Origin: Bolinopsis microptera
Lineage: Eukaryota; Ctenophora; Tentaculata; Lobata; Bolinopsidae
Length of the DNA stretch: 64,000 nt
Direction of reading: 5' to 3'
NCBI RefSeq assembly: GCF_026151205.1
Contig: NC_087080.1
Span: forward strand, 15,571,337-15,635,336
Positions 22,433 through 33,400 of the stretch are shown piece by piece. Within the stretch, counting starts at the first letter, position 1. Every line of letters begins with the position of its first letter. The notes under the pieces were generated by a model. That model did no database searches. It was not told the DNA's origin and worked only from the letters and a program-made list of their open reading frames with translations. Made by a program: the position numbers and the translations under genes.

Positions 22433-22725
22433 CCAGTGGCGTAACGTTGCCTGTTGGCGCTCCCCCCGCCGAAAACGCGCCCCCCTGTTGGCGCCCCCTC
22501 CCCTTTTGGTGCCCCTTCCTAAAATTGAACAGATTAGGTGATTTTAGAGGATACACCGGTAAAATCTCTAAAAAAGTGTGTTTCTAGGGCAAAACGTGTA
22601 GTTTTGCTAGTACCTCAGTCAAGTCTTCCAAAATTGTCCCACGTTCAAACGACAATTTTGCGCCCCCCTAAGATGGCGCCCCCGCACAGCGGGGTCAGCG
22701 GGGCCCTTCGTTAGGGCCCAGCTGC
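22433..22725. repeat. C-rich repeat, possibly hAT-like
   Basis: It begins CAGTGGCGTAACG, a start reminiscent of hAT-type non-autonomous elements, then carries repeated GTTGGCGCCCCC and TGGCGCCCCC words and ends near GGGGCCCTTCGTTAGGGCCC. The internal word is repeated in the same strand. I could not establish a clean inverted end or an 8-bp target duplication, so the class is a guess. Confidence 0.35.
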
Positions 22726-22729
22726 AGGA

Positions 22730-23206
22730 GAATGAATATTCAGGAGAATAAATATTCATAAAGCATTTCATTGGCAGGATGAAACTAAAATTATTATTAT
22801 TCTTCTTTTTATTTTCAATTTCATTACCTATATAATAATTATCAGAAAAACTTCTATTAATACTTCCCGGCAAGAGAAGTGATGGTGCTCAATGCATATC
22901 TTGTTATCGTAGTAGGGCCCTTTTTAGCAATGCAGTTGTGCTCTGGTATTGAAGCACAAATTCGTAATAATTCATAATTCAATAGATTTTTCAGTACGCT
23001 CCAATGTAACTGATTGAATAAATATTAGATCAATGTTCCTCTAAATTTGTACTAAAGGATGTCCTTTCATGATACATGCACTTTTAAGTGCATGTATGCC
23101 CCATCTAAGGCCTGATGTGTAGCTTCATTCACACACACAAAATGATATATCATAACTTTCTAAATATAAAAATATCATAACATTAGATTAAATCAGAATA
23201 AGTAAG
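22730..23206. other. Non-coding stretch
   Basis: I see no gene. A small palindrome GCACTTTTAAGTGCATGTATGC is part of it near 23075 (arms GCACTT/AAGTGC), next to a CA run at 23130. Confidence 0.5.
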
Positions 23207-24472
23207 TTAAGGCCACGGGGGGATCGAGGCTTCAAAAAATGCAAAAAATATTATGCTTTGAATCAATATATATTTTTCTGGTGGATACTTTGCCACCACT
23301 CATTTGTCTGTAGCTATTTTACTTTTTTTAATAAATGAGGTTAACCTATTCTTCCTTAACGTCATTTTTTTGATAAATCGATAATGGAGGGCAGAAATAT
23401 TGATGCCATTACAACTGAAAACTACAATAAGCTTTGTTTTTATTGTTTTTGTGTTATTTCAGCAGTTAAACTTTGAAAAATATACAAATAAAGGCAAAAT
23501 ACTCAAAAATCACATAACATAAAAAACAGTTTTTTGCCTCTCCTGAAAACCTCGAATTTTTGACTTCAAAATCTATCTTCTCCTAGAGTTTTTATCCATT
23601 TCACCTCAAATTTGGAACTTATGTTCCTGGAAATATATTAATGCCATAGCTTGACCTGTTGGCATCATTTTCTAATGTTGCGAAATATTTGTCGCACGTG
23701 TTGAATTTAGTTTTATAATAACTTTGCAGCGGCGCAAATCGGAGTTTTAGAATTGCGCGGGAAATTGCGCGGGAGATCTATCAGTTTATTTGGGTCAGTT
23801 CGTTTTATGACGTGTCGACTACGTTTACTTAGTATACTTTATCCCTACCGTTTTATTACATTTTTTACTTTATTTACCTATCACTATACAGTATACATAT
23901 TTAATCTTAAATTATCATTTTAGTGGAACTATGTAAAAGGGGATCGTTGCTAGCGTCAAAACTGTTTTAACCCTGCCTTAGTCAGTTGAAAGTCTGATAG
24001 CATATGTTCCGTTTGATTTGACCAAACTAATGCCTTTCATTGCTTTATAAATTTAAAAGTTTGTTATGTAACGATTGTTGTAATTTTGCTCCTAACTCTT
24101 TTTATGAGGTTAACCATTTTAAATTTTGTAACCTGCACTCATGGTTAACCTCATATCTCAGCTTTGGAGCAAGATATCATAAATCGTTACATAACAAAAA
24201 CTCAAAATACCTTGAAGAACACTGTTTTGCAAAGTTACAAGGTTCTAAGTCATAAACTGAAAAAGAAGATAGATTTTGAACACGATTTCATTTAAAGTTT
24301 TCATTTACAATAGAATTACAGGTAAACCTCAAAATTCAACGAGCGATATCTTCAAATAGGAAACTTTGTTTTCGGTTAGGACAAAAGCATTTGAAAATGT
24401 AGATCGAGGTCTACAACATATCTCAAAATCTCAAAATCGACCTCAGACCCCCCCCCCCCCCTGTGGCCTTAA
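23207..24472. mobile_element. TTAA-flanked inverted-repeat element (piggyBac-type target)
   Basis: TTAA at 23207 and 24469 flanks GGCCACGGGGGG at the left and CCCCCCTGTGGCC at the right. The TTAA duplication is diagnostic of piggyBac-type integration; the ends are not the canonical CCC start, so I infer only the class. The interior (1.26 kb) has no transposase. It contains an embedded hairpin at about 24057-24204 with arms TTGTTATGTAACGATT and AATCGTTACATAACAA and a nested ATGAGGTTAACCA / TGGTTAACCTCAT pair. Confidence 0.75.
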
Positions 24473-24627
24473 AATACATAATACACATTCAGGGAATTTG
24501 AAATATTTCGTAAACGCTCAGGCATTTACATGATGTTATGCTTGTGGTGATTTTTTACATGCCTACTTTTAACACTTTTCAATATATAATCTCCAGGTAA
24601 CTAGTTAACTCTCCTTACTTTGTAGAC

Positions 24628-26870
24628 ATGGGTAATGAGCAGGGAACTGTCCTTAACAGGGAGCCTCTTAAGTCACCCTGTGAAGTGAAATGGAACAAAG
24701 GTCTTGATGTTCAGATTCAAGGCAAGGAAGGGCATTCTTCAGTTGCTTTGAATAATAAGGTAAAAATGTTCAGTTCTCCAAAATTTGACATCAAGTTTTT
24801 GTTCATTTAAACTGAAAACTTAAATTTAAACCTCCCCTCGGAAAATTGTTTAATAAGAAGTTCATTGTTGTGACTGTGGTTTCAAATTTATCCATTCAGA
24901 TCTACTGTTATGGTGGGCTAGGACTGGATGAACGGTTATTTGGTCTTGCAGTTTTTGATACTGGTATTTATGAATCAGCAATTTTGTTTTCCTATATTTT
25001 ATGTACAATTACAAGTCTCTAAACTATTGCAAGGTATCATTTATCTAATGTAACAACAACTGCAACAATGTCATAGATTACAGCATCAGAATTTTGATTT
25101 CAAATGTAGGTAAACGAATTAAACTCTAATTTGACTCCCCACTCGTGAATGAACTTTGTTTATCAATTGGGAAATATATCATAAATTCTAATATTTTTCA
25201 GTGAAACAGTATCATTAAGGCATAACAATTTAACTTCAGAAAAGAATACACTGAGAGAAATCCAAGTAACTGGTGAAAAGCCTGGCCCACTTTGCAATGC
25301 GAGCTTGAACTGTGTTGGAACAAAATTATATCTCTTTGGTGGACTGAATAGGGAAACAGGATGGAATAATGACATGTGGTCATTTGATACTGGTAAGATT
25401 GTACAATTAAAATCGTTTCATTGAAGATATTTTACATCCATCTCATTGATTGACACATTTGAATTTGATAAAAGTGTCAAATCGAAATCATTTTGCAGTA
25501 ACAGAAAAATGGGAGAAGCTGGCGATTACTGGAATCAAGCCTTCACCCAGAGACAAACACACATCAGTCATATGGGAAGGGAGAATAGTTATATTTGGTG
25601 GGTTTGGTCCAGCTACTGGTGTAGAGGATAGTGAAGATGACGATGATCAAAGTGCTAATTTCACATGGTACAACGATGTCTTTCTTTTTGATCCTAAAAA
25701 TAATTCATGGGATGCACCAAATGTTTCCATGATTGGAGGCCCTGTCCCCAGGGCTGCACATTCTGCAAACATCTACAAAAATAAAATGACGATATTTGGG
25801 GGAAAAGATAGTAAAGCCAGAAATCAGGTAAGTTTATTTAGTATTATCAGTGTCATGAAACTTGTGAAGGAACATTGATAATAGGTTGTATTCTTGTATT
25901 GTAACAGCACTGGACAGCTAGTTTGCTGGAGAGCTAGTTTGCTGCAGATATACTGATAATTTTCCACTGCATCTGCAAAATATTCAACCCACAGGATTTG
26001 TTTACCTTAGATCTTTCAACGTTGGAGTGGAGCTCTTTTGAAGATGCTGGAGCCAGACCTGCTCCAACCTCATTTCACAGCTCTGCCCAATTTGGCCAGT
26101 TCATGCTAACATATGGAGGCAGATTTAATGACAACTCCCACAGTGATCAACTCAATGTTTTAGGTATACCAGCGTTTTCATGTTATTCTGATGAAATGTC
26201 ACTAAATACTTATTTCCTAGTTGGGCTGATTTCAACGTTGTCTCGAATTTTATAGTCTCGGCTTTGTCTTTCACATAAATCTATATTAAAATATTATATC
26301 ATAAACATTCAACATTAAAGGGTGTACAGTAAAAACCAATTTTGATACATTAACTTGATGTTTTGCAGATTGTGAGACAGGGGGCTGGTATTCTCCAGTA
26401 GTGGAAGCTATGCCTTCTCCTCGGGGACAAAGCACCTTGTTAGTATTGGGGGACGGTACTTTGGTTATGTTTGGAGGATCTAACAAGTTTGATATGATCC
26501 AACAGTGCTGTCAGGTCGGTTTAATATCAATTATAAATATGTGCTAGTTACAGCTCTAATGAAAGTTCATAAATACGTGAAAGATTGAACAGATAATTGT
26601 TGATGTCAGTGAGTCAGAGCTTCCACAATAGTTGGAAAACTGGATGCAGCACCTGTTTTAGATTTCCACTAAGCTATGACAAGGGAATATTTTCAGGAGT
26701 TTGACACAGGTGTATATCGATTGGATTGTAATCTTCTTAAGAGTGTAGAAATACCTCCTCCAGTCGTAGAGGAAACTGAAGATATTGTCAGTGATCCTAG
26801 TGCTGTAGGAGATTGTAATATGGCAGATGACTCTAATGAAACTCCCAGTGATAAGCTTGCTGGGGTATGA
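24628..26870 (+). CDS. Kelch-repeat beta-propeller protein, 7 exons
   Basis: Exons 24628-24759, 24900-24963, 25210-25392, 25499-25827, 25995-26163, 26369-26514 and 26697-26870 have GT-AG borders and consistent phases, giving about 398 residues. Kelch blades are seen as the double-glycine signatures YCYGGLG, LYLFGGLN, IVIFGGFG, MTIFGGKD, MLTYGGRF and LVMFGGSN, each followed about 20 residues later by a W (TEKWEKL, NNSWDA, LEWSSF, GGWYSP). Six visible signatures fit one propeller, which usually serves as a protein-binding platform. The acidic tail after the last blade lacks a recognisable domain, so I cannot choose between KLHDC-type and RABEPK-type relatives. TTTGTAG just before the ATG (24614-24624) looks like a splice acceptor, suggesting an upstream non-coding exon. 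The stop could be bypassed by a weak donor at GGG|GTATGA, so the C-terminus is provisional. Confidence 0.85.
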
Positions 26871-27143
26871 ATTTAGGTATTTGTACTGGATCTTCTATGA
26901 TCTTTTTAACAGCTTATAGCCGACTAGAAATTAGAATTAATGAATGTTTAAACTGAATTATTTTTAGCTCCTATTTTATCCAGTTTTCCAGAATTGTTAG
27001 GAAATCTAAATTTTTATTTGTATGCTTTGTTTTATTTATTTTGCACATTCTACTGACATAACATGATTATGTACTATATTTATAATATTTCTAATTCAGA
27101 CTTACAATGCATTTCCTTGTTTACTGATTTGAATGCAAAGCAG

Positions 27144-27149
27144 AATAAA
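27144..27149 (+). terminator. Poly(A) signal AATAAA of the kelch gene
   Basis: AATAAA lies ~275 nt after the kelch stop codon and ~165 nt before the WDR11 start, supporting two separate head-to-tail genes with a very short intergenic gap. Confidence 0.55.
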
Positions 27150-27315
27150 CTTTAAAAACGTGTTCATCTTCAATCTATCTTTTGCCTCGACATCTCACAT
27201 GATCAATTAATACTTATTGGTTGCTAAAATGTTCAATAATAAGTTCCACGTAATCATATACTCACACCAACAATCAGCACAGTAATAGGATGTAAATACC
27301 CTAACCCCCTAAAAG

Positions 27316-27492
27316 ATGAGGTTGAGCCCCAGGTCCATACCGGGTCCTCTCTCTGCACAAAATACAGGTGCTCTCGACTGGGGCCCACAAGGTCTCATCG
27401 CGTATGGGTCTCACAACTCCGTGGCGGTGGTTCATGTTGAGTCTCTTCAGTTGCTCCAGGTCCTAGCTGCTCACAACTTCAATGTCTCTACT
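27316..27492 (+). CDS. WDR11: WDR11 exon 1
   Basis: 59 codons from the ATG to ACT|GTAAGT. The block GALDWGPQGLIAYGSHNSV followed by LQLLQVLAAHNFNVS matches the first blade of WDR11. The start is the first ATG, 11-12 residues before the conserved block and similar to the family's short N-terminus. Confidence 0.88.
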
Positions 27493-30400
27493 GTAAGTTG
27501 TGTTGATAGTCGGTGTTATCTTTTTGATTTTATTAGTTTATGTGTCATGTAAACTATAACTCTATAACGTCATATTTTAAATCTAAGTGAGGAACTTTCA
27601 CAATATTTTTCCTTATCTTGATTCTTGAGTAGTGTTCAAAGGAAGTATGTACAGATATTAAATATTAGATACATAACGATATAATATGAGATTCTGTACC
27701 CTCACTACCCAGGTGAAATGGTGTGGACACAATCCCTACCACAACTTGCTTGTACCTGTCTCCCTGCTGTTAGCATCCGGTGACAAGTCTGGCAGAGTCA
27801 TTGTGTGGGAGGTCAGTAATTCCTCTTGATAACATCTTTATAATATCTTCTTACCCTTGTTCAACTTATTACCCTTGTTCTACTATTAATCAAGATTTAT
27901 GTTTAAAGAGCTCAACTTTTTCAAATTTTCAAACACTATCTAGATCGAATATCTTATTAAATAGGGGGGGTCCAACTACAAAAAATACGAACGCACCCCT
28001 AAAATTTCAAATTCGTATTCGTATTTTTTCGTATTTTTTCGTATTTTTTCGTATTTTTTACAAATCGTCATTTTGATAAATAGAAGATCACACATCTTCG
28101 TAATTAATCAGATCTAAGCTCAATTTAGCAGTGAAGAAACATTAAAATAATATGTAAACCATCATGTATCATACATAATACCTGGGGGTGCAACAACAAA
28201 AACGATGAACCCACACAAAATTTTGAAATTCGCTCCCTTTTTATCGTTTTTTAAATTAAAATTTGGGATATATTGTGATCCATTTTATGTTTTATTGGAA
28301 ATTGTTCCTTTAAACTGGGGGAGGGGGGGTCCAACCCGATTTCCGATATGAGGGTTGATGAGGCCAAAATCGGAATCAGAAAAATCGGAAAATTGAGAAA
28401 TTTACAGAATCGATCTCTAAAACCTCTCAGAAGTTTTATAATTCAACCAGAACCCCTACATAATACGACAATACGTATGTTATATATTGTGATGAGAAAA
28501 CGAACCAATTGGACATTCCATTAGTATGTTTTATGTGTTTTTCCACTGCAGGGGCTAGTATGCTCACTACTAGTTGGAGTTATCATGTACTCCCAGACCC
28601 GAGTGCTTTCGCCTCTTGTGAAATCCATTGTTTCTGCTCATTGATTTTATCCCTGTTACTTGTTATTATGTATTAGTACAACACTAGGTACCGGGTTATA
28701 TTTTGTGGTCCGGTCTTTAAACATACCATAATATCACTATAGCTGTACACTGCACCTTAAATTTATAGTCAAGTACATTTGTATCGTGACACATGCTTAT
28801 TATTGGCTTGAGTCCTCCTCCACAGTCCTGCTCCTCCTCCTCCTCATTCTAGGTAGGCATCATGTAGCCGGTGGGCCCGACTTGATACGACACACCTCGA
28901 CACGTCGGGGTTTTGTCGGGGTTTGTCGGGGTTTGTCAGGGTTTGTCGGGGTTTGTCGGGGTTTGTCGGGGTTTGTCAGGGTTTGTCGGGGTTTGTCGGG
29001 GTGTGTCGGGGTTTGTCGGGGTTTGTCGGGGTTTGTCGGGGTTTGTCAGGATTCGTTAATAAGGCATCATGTAGCCGGTGGGCCCGACTTGATACGACAC
29101 ACCTCGACACGTCGGGGTTTTGTCGGGGTTTGTCGGGGTTTGTCAGGGTTTGTCGGGGTTTGTCGGGGTTTGTCGGGGTTTGTCAGGGTTTGTCGGGGTT
29201 TGTCGGGGTGTGTCGGGGTTTGTCGGGGTTTGTCGGGGTTTGTCGGGGGTTTGTCAGGATTCGTTAATAATGGATGAAAAGTGATTGGAAGTTGCCTAAA
29301 GAAGATTGATCAATGGCAGTATAATGGCGCAGGAGGGTCAACCTGAAAAAAACAGTGCTTGACCCTCCTGCCCCACACATGGATCAGGAGGCTCATTCCA
29401 GAAAAAGAGTGCTTGACCCTCCTGCCCCGCACATGGATTACAGGGGTCATTGAAAGCCACAAGACCATGTGCACGTATTACTACAGCGCGCGATAAGTAC
29501 GCGCGTGATTACATAAAATCTTACCGCGCCCTACGCCAAGTAGACGAAAAAGCTTGGACGAAGAGCGAGAGTTGGTACAATGTGGCACACGAGTCACGTC
29601 GGGCAGTAGTTGATAAAGTTTTTAAAGTTGTTTTTAAAATATTGAATTATTTAGTACGGGTATATGCCTCACAGAATGGCCAAAAAAAAGGAAGGTCTCT
29701 CAAAATCACAAAACACACTTTATTCCAGTTTTTATCTCATAAGAAGCTAAGTTGACACTCATATTTTTCTTCCCGGGGGTTGATTTAATCTCATGACCAT
29801 TTTTTCTTTGAGAAAAATTGGCCGGAAAATCTTCCTCCAAAAAAACATGCCTCACAGAATGGCCAAATCTGAATTTCTATAATTTTTTGATGGAGATACT
29901 TTTTAAATTTCTATCACCACACGTTGTTAGAAAACCTATTAAGGAATAGGGTAATAACCTAAAACTCACGAAAAAACTGAGCTGTGAAAAATTATTTCAC
30001 AAAAAAGAAAAAATGCCTCACAAAATGGCCAAAAAAAAAAGAAAACGAGAAAATTGTATTTTTCTAAAACCTTTGGCTCTTGTTTCAGGCATGCTGCTGG
30101 TATTAATATGCCTTGTTAACACCCCCATATAGGTGAAAATTCTTAGAACTGAATAAAAAGGACATAATTTCCTACACCAAAAATGGCCATTTTGTGTGGC
30201 GTTGTTCATATTCCCTGATTTCATGATTTATAACCTTCATTCGGCTGTAAAAACACTCCATCTGGGGTGTTATTGTATGATAAATAGCTTGTGAATACTT
30301 TAGACTTATTGTTTCATTGAATAAAAGGAGTTTTAAATTTTGGCCATTTTGTGAGGCATATTTTGGCCATTTTGTGAGGCGTTTAGCCATTTTAGCATTT

Positions 30401-33400
30401 TTTTTCTTCCTATATTTAACAATGTTCGTTTTGTTTGATGAATACTATTCTTTAAACATCTTCTGTCATACTGGTGCCAGAAGTTCTCACCAAAATGCAA
30501 ACTTAGTTCAAAAATTTGAAAACAAATTTTCAGTGCTCAAAATTTCTACATAAACAGTCATATTTATGCCAGAAAATGTGGTCCTAGTTAATGATTTCAC
30601 CACAGGAAGTGTTGCCAGAAGACTTTTGTTTCATATGGTATCCACAAAACCTACCAGTCTTATATAAAAAATTAGTTACAAAAACATTTACAAATTTGGC
30701 CATTCTGTGAGGCTAGCCATTCTGTGAGGCATTTACCCGTACATTGAATTATGTAGTAGTGTCAAATTACCTGGGAACTGTTTGATACTTTGATGCTGAA
30801 ATATTGTTATTTTATTTCTAAAAACATCAAGTTCTTGTTTTGGGAACTAAGATTTCTCTCGAATTGATCTTTTTTGGACATTGATTCATTGTACTTTAGA
30901 AGGCATTGTGATTGATTTGGAGAGTTTTGTAAGGTTTCATAATTTTCATGTAAGTTTTGTTTTGAAATTTTTTGAACGATGGATCCCAAAAGTTCCAAAC
31001 TTGTCTTAACTGTCCAATCTCCACTCCTTCCCGCCCTTTACTCCTTTACCGCGCTCTCTGATTACGACGATCAGCGGTGCTTAGTGAATGTTCACTTCGG
31101 TACGTAATGAGCGGATCTATGTTAATATACTGGCCAGTACATTACCAATTATCATATTTTGATATCATTATAATTGTGATGCTATATAATAGATATTACA
31201 TTGTTTTTATTATTTTAACAATAACAAAAGGCTACACGTTAAATCTTCTTACAATGGGTTGTAGTTTTTAGAGTTCGACACATGTAGAAAATTATCATTG
31301 ATAATTAAGAATATTTGTTTAAATTTTACAAATTGCATGATATTTTGGCCTTTGGGATACGTGTACTTCTAAGTTGTATAATGCCTTGTAAAGTACATTT
31401 TAAAAGTTACTCTTAGTATTAGTAATACTTTTGAAACTTTCAATAACTTTTATACGTATGTATGTTATTTAAAATACATGATACAAATTTTGTTGTTTTT
31501 ATTCAGCATCGCTTGTTTCATTGAATTGGATTTAGGCAAGTATTGGTAAGTATATATAAGTATATATTAGGGTAGTATATACTGCTGCAATAATAGGGGT
31601 ATAATTCTTAGGGCAACGTCTTCTAAGGTTCTTCAAATGGTTCTTCTTAAGAGGCTGGATGTTGGAATGGAGTGTCTTCTTAGGGAAAATCAGTGTGGGT
31701 TCAGACGGAACCGCTCATGTATTGATCAGATTTATTCCATCCGCACCATTATTCACAACTGCATTGAGTTTAACATTCCACTTTATGTTAATTTCATTGA
31801 TTTTAAGGCAGCGTTTGATTCCATCAGAAGAGAGTTTATTTGGTCAAGCATGAGACACTATGGACTTCCTGAGAAATATGTTAGAATCTTTCAGGCATTC
31901 TTCAACGGAACCATGAGTGCTGTCAGGGTTAATGGTGAAATGTCTGATTGGTTCTCTGTTAATTCGTGCACTGGACAGGGTGATATCCAGGGCCCTCCTG
32001 TATTTAATTTATGTCTGAACTTTGGAATCTTTTTGGCCGAGGTTCACAAGGCAATCAGTCATGGTGCTGTACTGCAAAAGGAACTAAAGGGTGCAGATGA
32101 AAAAGTTATCATGGATAGTGACTACGCTGATGATCTGGCAGTGATGGACAATACTGAAGAAGGGCTGCAAGAGTCCACTGATCTTATAGCTTATTACACC
32201 TCTTATGCTGGGTTGAAGATCAACGCTAAAAAGACACAATGCATGGCGATCAGCAAGTGTGCGTCCCAGCGACCTTACACCGAAAGAGACAGTATAAAGC
32301 TAACAGTGGAGGGAGAACCTGTTGAACAGGTCAGCAACTTTGTTTATCTTGGTGCCAACATCAGTGGGGATGGTACCATTGACCGAGATCTTGACATCAG
32401 GATCCAGCGTGCTAATGGTGCGTTCCATCAGCTTTGGAAGATATGGAACAGTCGAACTATAACAACGCCCACCAAGATCCATATCTACAAGGCTGCTGTT
32501 ATTACTATTCTGTTATATGGAGCTGAAGTGTGGAACACAACAAAGAAGCAGATGAAACGGTTTGAGGTCTTCCATCTGACCTCCCTGAGAAGAATCTTGA
32601 AGATAAAGTGGTTCTTCCATGTCTCCAATGAAGAAGTTCTCAGGCGTGCTGGAATTAAGTCTATCGAAACTTTCATCGGTGCGGCTAGACTTAGGTGGTA
32701 CGGACATGTTGTCAGAATGCCAGAGACGCGGTTCCCCAATTTCTTACTGGATTGGAAACCAAACTATGGAAAGAGACTGAGAGGACGACCCCGCAAAGGC
32801 TGGATGGCCTGTGTACTCGAGGATGCGGCTGAATTTACAGGTGTCGATAACATCAGCAGAGATGCAGTAAAACAGTTGGCTCTAAAGCGAGTGGAATGGA
32901 GGAACATGTTACGCCGTAGAAGAGATGTGTGTGATGCAGGCCACTCCAACGACTAGGAGGAGACCTCTTCATGTAGCATGTATGTATTGGTAAGGAAGTG
33001 AACCGATGCGGCGAAGCAAAGCCTGACGCAACACTCCTTTCTTTTCATCCTGTGGCTCTTACTGTCTCCCACTCTTGCTCTTTTGGTCTCTTGCGCTGCG
33101 CTCTTGCTTTCTCACAATCTTGCAGTCCCGTCCGGTATAGTATAATACTCTTCTCTCGTGCTCATAGCTTCATAGTGCGTATTAGATTATTATTATACTG
33201 AGTGCACAGTTTTAACAAGAATTGCGCCCGTTGTTTCGTTTTGGCGGACGCTAGATTTCCATTCACTATAACTATAAATATAAGCTCTAATCAGCTCACT
33301 TTATAATAATAATATACACAGAGTACATTATACTACGCATGCCATGTACAAATTGGGCTTATTACCTAATACTGTACATAACATAGCATACATTAAAATA

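Noticed and set aside
28786-29277. Overlapping Gly/Leu/Val/Cys-rich open frames as secreted or structural proteins
   Set aside because: They are translations of a decamer satellite without stops in any frame; the frames share no non-repeat sequence.
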